Assembly: GCA_023935145.1 (NCBI GenBank)
Contig: CM043698.1
Span: 18,169,001-18,233,000, forward strand
DNA from: Bretschneidera sinensis
Lineage: Eukaryota > Streptophyta > Magnoliopsida > Brassicales > Akaniaceae
DNA length: 64,000 bases
Direction: 5' to 3'
Below the pieces are notes generated by a model. That model was not told where the DNA came from and ran no database searches. It saw only the letters and a list, made by a program, of their open reading frames with translations. Shown piece by piece: positions 45,831 through 57,932 of this stretch (position 1 is its first letter; each line of letters starts with the position of its first letter). Made by a program: the position numbers and the translations under genes.

Positions 45831-46600
45831 ATGTCTGTAGATAGTAAGGATTTGTCGAGGGAGTTGGAGGAAGCCATGGGTGTTTCCTCTAGCGACGAAG
45901 TCTCTTCCTCGGAGGCTGCCTCCCAGGATAGAGCCCTCGCACTGGTGCCTTATGTCTCAGAAGGAGGAGATGGGGAGGGCGATGATGGAGAGTCCTTTAG
46001 AGATGAGGATGTCCGAGCGTCAATGATAATTAAAGACGATGCCTTGGATATAGAAAAAGAGAAGTGGACTTTTAAAGCGAACTCCATCCCAAGTGTGGTG
46101 GAGGAGGCCAGTCTCATGGGGATAAGGATTAAGTATAGAATCCTCTTGGATTACCATATGAGGGTCCTGGAAGGAGGGGAGAGGGCCTGCGATGCCCTAG
46201 CGAGCCAGTTTCCCTATGAGCTGTATGTTTACAAACATCAGCTGAAGGCTAGGCTTAGGCTCCCTCTTCACTTGTTTTTCTGCTCGGTGCTTAGATACTT
46301 CGGTATCGCGCTGAGTCAGCTGGTGCCCAATTCGATCAGGTTGATCCTAGCGTTTATTGTAGTATGCCAGGAGGTTGGAGGGGTAATGAACCTCAACGTG
46401 TTCAAAGCCCACTTCCAACTAGCCCGGCTTGGCCACACGGGGTGGGTGATCGTAAGTTCGAGGCGGCGGAAGAGGGTACTGAAGGATAAGCCTTCTTCCA
46501 TAAAGAGGTGGAAGGGGGGATTTTTTTTTGCTTCAGAGTGCTGAGAGCTTTGATGTCCCCCTCAATTGGAGCCTGAAGCGTGTTGAAAAGTGCAAGAGGC
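45831..46600 (+). pseudogene. Antisense aORF of the Tat-lineage element, 5' part (putative gypsy-type transposon protein)
   Basis: Opens with an acidic Ser/Glu-rich N-terminus. A globular region follows with YELYVYKHQLKARLRLPLHL and LARLGHTGWVIVSS, typical of the family called putative gypsy type transposon (Transposase_28 in Pfam). Despite that name it is not a proven transposase. The frame ends at 46544 after a T-run, and family-like sequence (SWSLKRVEKCKR type) continues in another frame to 46600, where the Athila-like element interrupts it. It lies opposite to the element's pol, as in Grande-like elements. No host gene function is implied. Confidence 0.75.
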
Positions 46601-47699
46601 TGTGATAGACGCTTAAATATACATATTTAAGTTCCCTTATTTATACTTGTTAGGACCTTTATTACGTTAATTTGGTCTCTTTTACTCCATTTGTGTGTTT
46701 TACATGTTTTTATAGGGTCTTGGAGAAAAAGAAGCAGTTTTGGCACTTTAAGGAAGAAATCTAGAAGCCCTGGAGCACTCTCTGGACAAAGTGCGATCAA
46801 GCGCACCATGCAAAGCGATCGAGCGCACATGCGATCGTGCGCACACTTGAAGGATCGAGCGCATACTGCGATCGAGCGCAAGGACACATGCGATCGAGCG
46901 CACATGTACGGGCGTGAACAGTAAACTGCAGAACCCTATTTTGGAAAGTATGGGATTTTCGTTTTAGGAAGGTTTAGGACTCATGGGTCTCTTAGAACTT
47001 CTCAAAGACCTATAAATACACTTGTAACTCACAAACAAAAACAGACCTTAGATAGAAAACACTTCTTTCTTTTCTTTTACTTGGAGTTGAGGGCTTGGGA
47101 GAGAATTGACGCCTCTTCTCTCAGGTTTATTCTTCTCCTTTATGTTTAGTTTATTTATAATGTTTACTTCAGTTAGTATGTGTAACTAACTCTCTTATAG
47201 GGCTCGATTGAAGCCCTAGTTATGCATTCCTATATTTTTATTCATTGATTAAATCTTTGCCTATAGTTTATTATGTTACTTTACTTGATTAACACCTGTG
47301 CTTATTTAAATTCCTCATATGTATGTGTAAGGCCAACATATGCATGTGGTATGGATGTGTTAGTAGATCAATTTGGATGACCGAGTCCTGGGTTTAACAT
47401 TAGTAACAAGGGACCATCTTATCCGGATACCCGGGTTAATCAACATAGGAAACCGGGAGTAGATACCATGCCCTAGGTCTCATGTGGTTGTCGATTTCCA
47501 CAATACCTATGTTTTCTTAAGGAATAACTCAAGCAGATACCATGCTGAATCCCTTAAGGAAGAAAAGAGTTAGAGTAGATACCATGCCTAACTCGTTGCT
47601 TAGGGAAATCAATAGCTTAAGGAGTAGATACCTTGTGCACTTGCAAGTATAACTAGTACGATTATTCACCTATTTATTTAGGTAGATAAACGCACAACA
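46601..47699 (+). repeat. 5' LTR of the outer Athila-like element
   Basis: TGTGATAGAC to CGCACAACA, 1099 bases. Palindrome-type motifs (GCGATCGAGCGCA and variants) lie at 46790-46912 and the TATA box TATAAATA begins at 47011. It lacks ~204 bases present in the 3' LTR, between AGGAGTAGATACC and TTGTGCACTTGC. Confidence 0.93.
46788..46912. promoter_or_regulatory. CGATCG-type dyad cluster in the outer Athila-like LTR
   Basis: At least five variants of TGCGATCGAGCGCA in about 125 bases, ending about 100 bases before the TATA box at 47011. The 3' LTR has the matching cluster at 61277-61352. Confidence 0.7.
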
Positions 47700-47705
47700 A
47701 GTTTT

Positions 47706-47723
47706 TGGCGCCGTTGCCGGGGA
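47706..47723 (+). other. Primer-binding site, outer Athila-like element
   Basis: TGGCGCCGTTGCCGGGGA, the site used by plant Athila-type elements (tRNA-Asp type), just after the LTR. Confidence 0.88.
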
Positions 47724-47954
47724 TTGCGCTAAAAGTTCCTTTTAGGATTGCTTTCATTTTATCATTATTATTATTTTATTTTTTACCATCTTTTATCAAA
47801 ACTTAATCAAAGTTGTTTTCTCTTTCAGGCACTTCAAAAACCCTACTTGGACTTTCTGTGGTATTTGCGATCGATCGCAAGCTCCTGTGCGATTGAGCGC
47901 ATTTAGGGCAGAGAGCACCCGAGCAGCAGAGTTGCACTGCTGCACTGAAACTGG

Positions 47955-49073
47955 TTGTTCTGCTTGATGCACGGACTTCGATCCCAATATCCGAAATTCT
48001 TTTCCCTCGATCCCGAGCTTGAACGGACCATCCGACAAAGGCTTAGGGACAACTTCGAGGAGAATGAAGAAGAAGTCAAGAATGAAACACAAATGGCGGA
48101 ACAGCTCGAAAACCAGCAACCACCTGCACGAGTTCCAATGAAGCAATCCTTCATCCCTCGGAACATAGATCAACCATCATGCATCGCATATCAACCTGAG
48201 GTGGCAGGAAATTATTACATATCTTCGCAAATCTTGAATGCCTTGACGCATTTTAGGGGAACTCCTAATGAAGATCCACACTTACACCTCCAAGAATTTT
48301 TCGATCTTTGCAAGTTCTAGCACATACAAGGCCTAGATCAAGAAAGAATAAGGTTAATTCTATTCCATTTTTCCTTGAAAGATAATGCTAAACTTTGGTA
48401 TAATTCTTTGCCTGCAGTTTCCATCCACACTTGGGAGGAGTTGGCAAGCAAGTTCTTGAGGAAGTTCTTCCCAGCCCAAAAGACAAGACAAATGAGAAAG
48501 GAGATCCAGTCCTTCCAACAAAAGGATGGGGACCTCTTCTTCGAAGCATGGGGACACTTCAATGAATTGCTACTCAAATGCCCACTTCACAACCTACCTC
48601 AAGATGAACTGGTACAAGCATTCTATGAAGGTTTAAATGATACTAATAAATGTATTGTTGATTCAGGTTGTGGAGGAGTCCTTATGGAGAAAAGCAGCGA
48701 AGAGGCAATGGAACTGTTTGAAACCCTCAGCGAGCACACCCAGCAATTCTCCTCTCAAGGTAGGCATGTAACCAAAGGTAAAAGAGTGTATGCGGTAAAT
48801 ATGAATGGAGGATCTTCCCCTCAAATGGCAGCAATGGAAAGGAAACTAGATTTATTTGTAAAAGCCATGGCTGCTCAGACTACCTCAGCTACACCACTAC
48901 AGGTATATGCAATATGCTCTCAATATGATCACAATACTAATGATTGTCCTTTATCTGCAGATCCAGAGCAAGCGAATTATGTGGGACCCAACAACTATCC
49001 GCCAAAGAATAACCCATATGCAAACACCTACAACCCTGGATGGCGGAATCACCTGAATTTCTCATGGAGTAAC
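47955..49073 (+). pseudogene. Gag of the outer Athila-like element, N-terminal part
   Basis: One frame with a stop at 48318-48320. The retrotransposon gag core is clear (LFHFSLKDNAKLWYNSLP, ASKFLRKFFPAQKT, LVQAFYEGL). The CCHC zinc knuckle (near 48900-48950) has Tyr in place of its first Cys (YAICSQYDH..DC). Just upstream, at 47864-47902, lie two CGATCG-type dyads. The frame is cut at 49073 by the inner element and resumes at 56350. Confidence 0.9.
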
Positions 49074-50350
49074 TGTTGTGAGTTTTAATTTACTTGCAAG
49101 CGCACGAGTCGTTTGCAATATAGTGTGTGCAAGTGCGAGGTCGAATCCACAGGGAATTGCGTTGTGAAAATATAATATTTAATCTAAACTAACTCTATTT
49201 TAACCTAGTTCCAAATTGTGAATGATATTGCAAAACAAATTAAAACTAAATTAAATTGATTTAAAAACTAATAAAAAAGGCACTAAGGTTTCCGAATCCA
49301 CCCCACCGAAGTTAAGCATACATGTTCTAAAAATATAGCCTATCAAAACATTCAATGAATCCAACTATAAGACAAAAAACAAAGAATATCCCAACTAAAC
49401 CAAAAGCACCCGATGTATCCGCTCTTAACAAATCACAAAGGGAATCCAATTTAATCGAAAAGCATTCGATGTATCCATCAGATGAAACACAAAGAAAATC
49501 TAACAGACAATTTAAACTCAATCAATTATAAGATTAACTCAAATAATTGACAGAACATTTATACTAAAAATTGTCAGATTTGTACAAGCAAATCTGAACT
49601 ACTACGCCAAACAACGGCGGGGCTTCATCTTCAACCTTAGCTGAAGAGTCTAGCCACTCATAACTATAAAACGATAATAAAAAGTGCTAAACATTTAAAC
49701 TAAAACAACTGAATATAAAGAAATAAATAAACAACTTTACATGGGAGAAATTCCACTCGCTGACGGGCGGCGCTTCCCCTCGTGGTAGCAATGCCTTCGG
49801 GATCCACCAGAATGCTGACGAACGTCCACCAGTAAACACCAAAGTGGCTCAGGAATTGTACATTGAATTATGAAGTCAGGTGGTGTTTATATAGGGGGAG
49901 ACCCGGAGTAATGTGGCTTGCAGAAACGATGTGGGATACAAGCCCGTGTGCGCTCGATCGCAGTGTGGTGCGATCGATCGCAGGTACGATCGATCGCAGG
50001 TACGATCGATCGCATGTCTTGTGCGCACGATCTCATGTGCGCTCGATCGCATGTCTGCTGCGATCGATCGCAGATGCACTGAACTTCAAATATTTCGATA
50101 TGGGATGTTGACCTTGCGCTCGTTCATAGGCAGGTGCGCTCGAGCGCTTGTGCGCTCGATCGCATATCTGTTGCGATCGAGCGCAATGTCTCCAGAAGCT
50201 TCAAATATCCTGAAATGCTTCATTTTCTCCACAAAGCTGTAAAAACACACAAAACACAAGAAAAACGTAAAATAAAGTAAAATACTACTAACTAAGAGCA
50301 TAACAAATGTAAATTAAGGGTCTAAAATATGCAATATTTAAGACTCATCA
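49074..50350 (-). repeat. 3' LTR of the inner Athila-like element
   Basis: On the minus strand runs TGATGAGTCTTAAATATTGC to CTCACAACA. TATA box at 49886-49893 (minus strand TATATAAA). Eleven CGATCG-type dyads at about 49943-50186 lie directly upstream of it in transcription direction. Confidence 0.95.
49943..50186. promoter_or_regulatory. TGCGATCGATCGCA dyad cluster, inner element LTR
   Basis: About eleven sites of the 14-bp type TGCG[A/C]TCGA[T/G]CGCA, two of them the perfect palindrome TGCGATCGATCGCA, 50-300 bases upstream of the minus-strand TATA box. The other LTR has the matching cluster at 55943-56180 with different copy numbers of two submotifs. Confidence 0.78.
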
Positions 50351-51620
50351 AATACCCCCAAACTTATATTTTGCTAGTCCCTTAGCAAAACAAAATACAA
50401 GACTCAATGAAAAACAAAGAACATAAAGATAAAGTCATCACTCATGGTATCCAAAAATTTAAGGAGCACACATCACCATGATATTCATTCATAAGCAAGC
50501 TTAAAAAGGTAAACCCATCTTCACAATGAATAGAAATGTTAAAATCTAATTACTTACAAAAGGCAGGATAAGGCATCACAAGCTTGAATCAGTGTAAGGT
50601 GAATTAGCATATAAAAATGAAGCTTCCAAGTAACTCTAATGTGTAAGGTCTCCATGTCTCAAGATTCACCGAATTTCCCATAAAAAATGAACGAAAAGGC
50701 ATAGTTTTTATTTTATTTTATTTTATTTTTTTTTAATAAGGCACGGTTATGTTTAGTTCCCTTAAGCTTTCTAATTGACCCATGTAGCGAGTGTTGAGTC
50801 AATGACTCCCAAACCAGATAGTTTTAGGGCATTAGGTGTACAGACACCCTAAGGACTTACTAAATCGAGTCAAAAAGGCTACGAAAATAAACCGGCCTTA
50901 ATACTACCAAGCAAAATTCCACCTTTTGACGTGAACACTCACTGCTTACTGAGGCAAGAGGTCCAGTTACTCAGCGAAAAGTTTATTGATAATAATTTTT
51001 TTTTTAATATTTTTTTTCCTATGCCCAAGAGTTCATCCAACGAGTCATCCAGTTTCAGTTAAGATAAGGAAAAATACACATTAAAATCACATGTCATACC
51101 TCACATAATTTGTGCTAATGTGCTCGTGTTAGATTAGATCAAACATGTGAATTCTCAAAATGCCTAAAGTAAGTAACTAAATTTTAAAAATTTATCACCA
51201 GATCATGTGTTCAAAATGTTAAGCTCACCAATGACATCACATCACAGAAAATGTTTAGATCAACTAAAATTTCACGATAACATGAGCATGCATTTATCTC
51301 TATAACGAAAAGACAACAAATTAGGACAAAGTGTGTGATGTGTCTCCCATACTCCCAAACTTAATTACACATTGACCCCAATGTGTGACTAATATGGAAA
51401 GAGCTGACCTGAGATATGGAGAACTATCTGGACTGGTATGGCTCATAGCATACCCCCAAACTTGAACTGAAGTACGCTTTATCCCTGAAAAATAAAAACT
51501 GGAAAACAAAAAATACTGGAAACAAACATTAATCATAAAAATGCGAAATAATAAATAAACAAAAGAAAAGATAAGCTGTGGGGTGCCTCCCATGAGCGCT
51601 AAGTTTAACGTCTTCAGCCA
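50351..51620 (-). other. 3' untranslated region of the inner element
   Basis: Non-coding. A polypurine-like tract (minus strand GTTTGGGGGTATT) abuts the LTR at 50351-50363. Blocks around 50900-50990 match the outer element near 60390-60540. Confidence 0.7.
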
Positions 51621-51662
51621 GACCCAACATTAGTAATCGTGCCCAACGAAATGCTCCGCCAT

Positions 51663-53318
51663 CTAATCAATAAATGGGAATGAAAAATGATCAGGCCTAG
51701 TGGCAGCATTCAATTTACGGTAGCTGATACACACTCTCCAAATTGACTGAATACGAGTTGGAACCAACTCATCGTCCTTATGCTGCACTACCATTAATTC
51801 AGCACGTTTGGGCACAACATGAATCTGGCTCACCCACTTGCTATCAGAGATGGGATAAATGATCCCTGCCTCTAACAGCTCAATATCTTCTGCCCTCACA
51901 ACCTCTTGCATAGCAGGGTTGAGCCTTCTGTGTGGCTCCCTCGATGGCTCAGCATTCTCCTCTAAATGTATCATGTACGTCACCACCGAGGGGCTAATCC
52001 CCTTGACATCCTCAATAGTCTAGCCTATAGCTTCCTTATGCTCTCTTAAGACATCCAATAATTTCTCCTCTAGAGCATCACCCAGATCTGAAGGTATAAT
52101 CACAGGCAAACTATCGACTGAACCTAGGAACTTATACTTAAGATTATCTGGTAAAGGCTTAAGTTCCTTCTTGGGGGTTTCAGGTGCGGCGGTCTCCTCT
52201 GTCTTATTGCTCTTCCGAGGAGGAGACTCCAAAATGGCATTCGCTTGCTCAAGTAATTTATCTAAATCCATATCCTCTCCAAATTGAGCAAAGCATGCCT
52301 CTAGGGGGTCCTTAGTGTGGGAGTCATCCACAATCTTCTTTGTCTTATTGCTCTCCCGAGGAGGAGACTCCAAAATGGCATTTGCTTGCTCAAGTAATTT
52401 ATCTAAATCCAAATCCTCTCTAAATTGAGCAAAACATGCCTCCAGGGGGTCCTCAGTGCTTGATTCATTCACAGTCTCCTCAAGAATCTCCTCTATCAAG
52501 CATACATTTCTCACTTCATCATATTCATGTGGTTGCCTAGTGATATCAAAAATATTTAACTCCACTGTCATATTTCCGAAAGAGATCTTCATCACCCCTG
52601 TCCTACAATTTATCAGGGCGTTAGCCGTGGCTAAGAATGGTCGCCCTAGAATAACCGGTATTTGAATCCCTACATTCTGAACCGGCTCTGTGTCAAGCAC
52701 AATAAAATCCACGGGGAAATAGAACTTATCAACTTTTATCAAAACGTCTTCAACTATTCCCCGTGGTCTTTTCACTGACCTTTCAGCCAATTGAAGCGTA
52801 GTGGATGTGGGCTTCAATTCTCCTAACCCCAATTGTAAATAGACTAAGTAGGGTAGAAGATTCACACTCGCCCCTAGATCCAAGAGAGCCCTCTCAATGT
52901 GGCTGACTCCTATCGTGCAAGAGATGGTAGGACACCCCGGGTCCTTATACTTGATGGGTAGCTTGCACTGAAGGATTGAGCTGACCTGCTCGGTCAAAAA
53001 TATCTTTTTTGGGACATTCGTCCTCCTTTTGATAGTGACCAAGTCCTTTAGAAACTTGGCATATAATGGCATTTGATGGATGGTATCCAAAAATGGGATA
53101 TTGATTTGGACTTGCTTGAATACCTCCAGAATTTCCTCATACTTCCCTCCTTTCTTGGGCGCCTGTAATCTCTCGGGGTAGGGCGCTCTAGGTACAAACG
53201 ACCTAGGAGAGTCTTTCTCAGTAGGTGTGGCTGTAGATGGCTCAGCATCTCTCTTCTCTGTGTTGCCACTCCCTTGCCCTTGCTGCATAGCAGGGCTCTC
53301 TTCCACTCGATTGTCCAC
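51663..53318 (-). pseudogene. Protease and truncated reverse transcriptase of the inner element
   Basis: Continues the gag frame without shift. Retropepsin-like protease with ALLDLGASVNLLPY and VILGRPFLATANA; then two tandem 47-codon copies of an acidic linker (DPLEACFAQF, LDKLLEQANAILESPP; period 141 bases). After a stop at 52020-52022 comes the RT N-terminus (LNPAMQEVVRAEDIELLEAG, WRVCISYRKLNAAT). It stops at 51663-51665, and the homology ends near 51625, before the FLDGYSGY and YVDD motifs. It cannot give active reverse transcriptase. Confidence 0.92.
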
Positions 53319-54899
53319 TTATCTCCCAGACCTCAGTGTGACAATCGACTGCACTTGTTCCGCCCCGTGCATAGGAGTTGATGAACTCCCAACCATAAAT
53401 TGTCCTTTTGGGTTTTGCATGGGCTGACTGGGGAACTTCCCCTTCTCTCTCTCACCCAGGTGACTTGCAATTTGCCCTATTTGACTCTCCAGCTTGGCAA
53501 TTGCTTGGGTGTTTACCACTGTTGCACTCCTCACATCACTCATATTTTGGCTAGTCTCCTTCATGAACTCCTTAAGGGTGTCCTCTAGCGACTGTGAAAC
53601 TGGCGCTGGTGTTTGAGTGGGTGCATGGTAAGCAGGTGAAGGTGCTGGATGGGTAGAACGACCATGATTAGGAATTTGTGGGGCAAATCCGGGAGGATAT
53701 TGATTTTGAGCATGATGAGAGGCTCTTCCCTGATTCATTGGTTGGTTCTGCCTCCATGAAAAATTTGGGTGGTTCCGCCACCCTGGATTGTACGTCTCGG
53801 AGTACGATCCATTTGACTGCCTTCGAAAGTCATTGAAAGCATTTACTTGTTTCATAGGATACTCGGCACAAGCCGGCATTGATGGGCAATTCTGTGCTAG
53901 ATGCATGGGACTAGCACAGATGGAACAGCTTTCAACATTGAATGTGTTGGCAGCATTGATGGATTGGCTCACAGTGAGAGCGTCAATCTTCTTGGTGAGG
54001 GCATCTAATTTTATCCTTAAATCAGTGTCCTCCCTGACCTCATAGATGCCTCCCCTCTTAGGAGCATGAATGGACTTATCTCGACAGCTTGAAAAATCCC
54101 ACTGCTGTGAGTTGTCGGACAACTTGTCCAACGCCATGTATGCTTCGTCTCCTGTCAGACTCAAGAATGCCCCCCCATTCATAGACTCGATCATACTACG
54201 GTTGGGTTGAGTCAACCCTTGGTAGAAGAATTGAACGAGTCTCCACTTCTCATATCCATGTGGAAGGCATCTGATCAGTAACTCTTTAAAGCGCTCCCAA
54301 CCCTTAGAAAATTTTTCATCCTCATCCTGAGTGAAAGAGCTTATCTCCTTTCGGCACTCATTCACTCTAGACATTGGGAAAAACTTATGATAAAATTTGC
54401 TAAGCAGGTTTTCCAAAGATGTAATAGACCCGGGCGTGTTGGAATCCAACCATGCCCTAGCTCTATCGTGAAGAGAAAAAGGGAAGAGTCGCAGATGGAC
54501 TGACTCTTCAGAGAAGTTCTGGAATTTGAATGTGGCACAAATGTCTTTGAACTTCTTCACATGGCTATAAGGATTTTCAAGATCTAAGCCATAGAATGAG
54601 GGTAAGAGTTGGATGACATGTGGCTTCAAGTCAAAGTGGGTGGCATTAGTCGGTGGCAACACTATGCAAGAGGATGAGTTAGTCGCAACGGGTGCGAACA
54701 AGTCCCTAAGGGATGTAGTGGAGTCCACGTTCCAAGCTCTAGGTTGCTCTACATGTTCAGGATGATTTGCATTCCTATAATTCTCTGCCATCTCAACAGT
54801 CTCTCTCTCAACTAGCGCTCTTTTCTGTCTCCTAAGAGTTCTTTCTAAGTCGGGATCTAAATGTATCAAATCTAAGTCCAAGGATCTCCGACCAAGCAT
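53319..54899 (-). CDS. Gag of the inner Athila-like element
   Basis: Intact 526-codon frame starting near the 5' LTR and primer-binding site, ending at TAA 53319-53321. Gag core (RLFPFSLHDRARAWLDSNTP, KFYHKFFPMSRV, LVQFFYQGLTQPNRSMIE) and a complete CCHC knuckle CSICASPMHLAQNC, followed by a Pro/Gln-rich region and a short coiled coil. In a complete element a gag-pol fusion would be expected; here a stop separates gag from protease. Gag may still be made, and the element could in principle be mobilised by a relative's enzymes (inference). Confidence 0.9.
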   Translation of the reverse strand: MLGRRSLDLDLIHLDPDLERTLRRQKRALVERETVEMAENYRNANHPEHVEQPRAWNVDSTTSLRDLFAPVATNSSSCIVLPPTNATHFDLKPHVIQLLPSFYGLDLENPYSHVKKFKDICATFKFQNFSEESVHLRLFPFSLHDRARAWLDSNTPGSITSLENLLSKFYHKFFPMSRVNECRKEISSFTQDEDEKFSKGWERFKELLIRCLPHGYEKWRLVQFFYQGLTQPNRSMIESMNGGAFLSLTGDEAYMALDKLSDNSQQWDFSSCRDKSIHAPKRGGIYEVREDTDLRIKLDALTKKIDALTVSQSINAANTFNVESCSICASPMHLAQNCPSMPACAEYPMKQVNAFNDFRRQSNGSYSETYNPGWRNHPNFSWRQNQPMNQGRASHHAQNQYPPGFAPQIPNHGRSTHPAPSPAYHAPTQTPAPVSQSLEDTLKEFMKETSQNMSDVRSATVVNTQAIAKLESQIGQIASHLGEREKGKFPSQPMQNPKGQFMVGSSSTPMHGAEQVQSIVTLRSGR

Positions 54900-55044
54900 A
54901 CACCAACTAAAAAAAACCTAAAGTAAACTAACCTAGCAGAAACTTGCAGAATTAAACAAACACACAACTTAATTTTTTTTTTATAACTAACTAGTAGAAA
55001 AATAAAATCAATTCAGACCAAAAATTTTCACAAATCAAACAACT

Positions 55045-55061
55045 CCCCGGCAACGGCGCCA
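55045..55061 (-). other. Primer-binding site, inner element
   Basis: Minus strand TGGCGCCGTTGCCGGGG, six bases from the 5' LTR; same type as in the outer element. Confidence 0.88.
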
Positions 55062-55067
55062 AAAACT

Positions 55068-56344
55068 TGTTGTGAGTTTTAATTTACTCACAAGCGCACG
55101 AGTCGTTTGCAATATAGTGTGTGCAAGTGCGAGGTCGAATCCACAGGGAATTGCGTTGTGAAAATATAATTTTTAATCTAAACTAACTCTATTTTAACCT
55201 AGTTCCAAATTGTGAATGATATTGCAAAACAAATTAAAACTAAATTAAATTGATTTAAAAACTAATAAAAAAGGCACTAAGGTTTCCGAATCCACCCCAC
55301 CGAAGTTAAGCATACATGTTCTAAAAATATAGCCTATCAAAACATTCAATGAATCCAACTATAAGACAAAAAACAAAGAATATCCCAACTAAACCAAAAG
55401 CACCCGATGTATCCGCTCTTAACAAATCACAAAGGGAATCCAATTTAATCGAAAAGCATTCGATGTATCCATCAGATGAAACACAAAGAAAATCCAACAG
55501 ACAATTTAAACTCAATCAATTATAAGATTAACTCAAATAATTGACAGAACATTTATACTAAAAATTGTCAGATTTGTACAAGCAAATCTGAACTACTACG
55601 CCAAACAACGGCGGGGCTTCATCTTCAACCTTAGCTGAAGAGTCTAGCCACTCATAACTATAAAACGATAATAAAAAGTGCTAAACATTTAAACTAAAAC
55701 AACTGAATATAAAGAAATAAATAAACAACTTTACATGGGAGAAATTCCACTCGCTGACGGGCGACGCTTCCCCTCGTGGTAGCAATGCCTTCGGGATCCA
55801 CCAGAATGCTGACGGACGTCCACCGGTAAACACCAAAGTGGCTTAGGAATTGTACACTTAATTATGAAGTCAGGTGGTGTTTATATAGGGGGAGACCTGG
55901 AGTAATGTGGCTTGCAGAAACGATGTGGGATACAAGCCCGTGTGCGCTCGATCGCAGTGTTGTGCGATCGATCGCAGGTACGATCGATCGCATGTCTTGT
56001 GCGCACGATCTCATGTGCGCTCGATCGCATGTCTGCTGCGATCGATCGCAGATGCACTGAACTTCAAATATTTCGATGTTGGATGTTGACCTTGCGCTCG
56101 TTCATAGGCAGGTGCGCTCGAGCGCTTGTGCGCTCGAGCGCTTGTGCGCTCGATCGCATATTTGTTGCGATCGAGCGCAATGTCTCCAGAAGCTTCAAAT
56201 CTCCTGAAATGCTCCATTTTCTCCACAAAGCTGTAAAAACACACAAAACACAAGAAAAACGTAAAATAAAGTAAAATACTACTAACTAAGAGCATAACAA
56301 ATGTAAATTAAGGGTCTAAAATATGCAATATTTAAGACTCATCA
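55068..56344 (-). repeat. 5' LTR of the inner Athila-like element
   Basis: Same length and nearly the same sequence as the 3' LTR. Visible differences are a few substitutions and two motif copy-number changes that cancel in length: one CGCAGGTACGATCGAT unit fewer and one GCGCTCGAGCGCTTGT unit more. TATA box at 55880-55887 (minus strand). Confidence 0.95.
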
Positions 56345-56349
56345 GTAAC

Positions 56350-57765
56350 AATCAAAACAACCAAGGACAACAACGAAATCAGCATCCCACTGCTCATGCT
56401 AATTTCGAACCAAAAAGGAACGACCTTGAAAGTCTAGTAAGACAACTGGTGACATCACAAGAACAATTCATGACTCAGCAAAAACAAACCAATGCAGCAC
56501 GTGAGCAAGCAATTCAAAGACTAGAGGTACAAGTGGGACAATTAGCTAAAGAGCTCAGTAGCAGAAAGCAAGGAGAGCTCCTAGCTTAAACACTACCTAA
56601 CCCTGGGGGGCATCAACAATTAAACGCTATGATATCCCTGAGAAATGGCAAGGTGATAGGGTCCGATGAGCTTACAGTACCGTCCAAAGAGACACCATTA
56701 ACATCAAGGGTAAGCGAGACGGAGAAGGTGAATGCTCCACCTTTCCCACAAAGGTTAGTAAAACAGAAGAAAGTCAATAAACTAATTGATATTTTTGAAA
56801 CCTTGCGGAAAGTAGAGATTAATATTCCTTTGTTAGATGCCATTAAACAAATCCCTGCATATGCTAAATTTTTAAAAGAATATTGCACTAACAAAAGGAA
56901 GTTCCAGGAGCATGAGATGGTAGCCTTAACTGAAGAGGTAAGTGCTGTGCTTTTAAGAAAATTACCACCTAAACTAAAAGATCCGGGTAGTTTTACTATT
57001 CCTTGCAGACTAGGTGACCAGATGTTCGAACATGCACTATTGGATCTAGGAGCGAGTGTCAACCTGCTACCATACAGTGTATATGAGACACTAGGTTTGG
57101 GGAAGCTTCAACCAACCTCCGTCACTTTGCAACTAGCTGACCAAAGCATCAAACGACCAAGAGGTATCCTTGAGGACGTGTTGGTAAGAGTAGAAAAATT
57201 CATTATACCTGCTGATTTTATAGTATTAGATATGGAAGAATGTACTTTGCCATTACCTCTCCCCATCATCCTAGGATGCCCCTTTATGATAACTGCTGAC
57301 ACTAATATTAGTGTAAAACGGGGCATTATCACAATGAGAGTAAATGATGAGGAAATACAATTTCAAATGTTTAATACATTAAAATCGACCAGTAATGATT
57401 ATAAAAATTATAATATGAATTTCATGCAAAGTGTTGTTGAGAAAGCTTCTCAGGTCCATCGCACCACTACATTGGAGACTCTCCCCTACCATGAAAACAC
57501 ATGAGTAGACATTAGGCCGGAGGAGGATAATGTGATTAAAGATGTGCACCTTTTCAAGGACACACCAAAACCTTCAAGTAAGTGTGCTCTACAAATTAAA
57601 CCTCCTGCACTTACTCATACTACTTTTCCTTATTATGTTGACCAGATGACAAGATGGGAGATGAAGACACTATCAACAGCACTTGAATCAGTACAGTATA
57701 TAGCTGAAACACAAGTACTAGAGCTCCAAGAGGTGGACTCTAGGATTTTCTCTCCAAACAACTAG
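56350..57765 (+). pseudogene. Gag C-terminus and protease of the outer Athila-like element
   Basis: Resumes the gag frame after the inner insertion. A coiled-coil segment (LVRQLVTSQEQFMTQQKQ, IQRLEVQVGQLAKELSSR) is followed by a stop at 56587-56589. Then comes the protease with LLDLGASVNLLPYSVYETLG and LPLPLPIILGCPFMITAD, where the usual GRP is GCP. Further stops lie at 57502-57504 and 57763-57765. No reverse transcriptase follows; the sequence passes directly into non-coding DNA with CGATCG motifs. Confidence 0.9.
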
Positions 57766-57932
57766 CACGGTAGCAAGAGAGTGCTTGAGCAAAGTAAAAA
57801 TTTGATCACCTATTAAGCTTAAGCACCTCTGGTAAGGTTAGTGGTACTGAGGCCACTAACAATTGGTAAGGTTGTGTTATTTCAGTTTTTCATTCTTTTT
57901 GCTAAGGTAAGTTTTTACTTATATGCCATACT

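Larger units (their letters stand above)
49074..56344 (-). mobile_element. Inner Athila-like Ty3/gypsy element, recent, deletion derivative
   Basis: Two 1277-bp LTRs (49074-50350 and 55068-56344) and a perfect 5-bp target duplication GTAAC (49069-49073 and 56345-56349). It lies on the minus strand within the gag of a related element. Coding order from the right: gag, protease, beginning of reverse transcriptase. Everything from the RT core through integrase and aORF is deleted. The 3' UTR (50351-51620) is recognisably homologous to that of the outer element (59700-61084), so the two belong to related families. Confidence 0.96.

Noticed and set aside
45831..46544. Host protein-coding gene
   Set aside because: Family resemblance to antisense aORFs of Tat-lineage elements, the adjoining 47-bp array and the downstream integrase show it belongs to a retrotransposon.
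49327..55515. Identical 64-codon frames at 49327-49521 and 55321-55515
   Set aside because: They are the same position in the two LTRs of the inner element; no domain.
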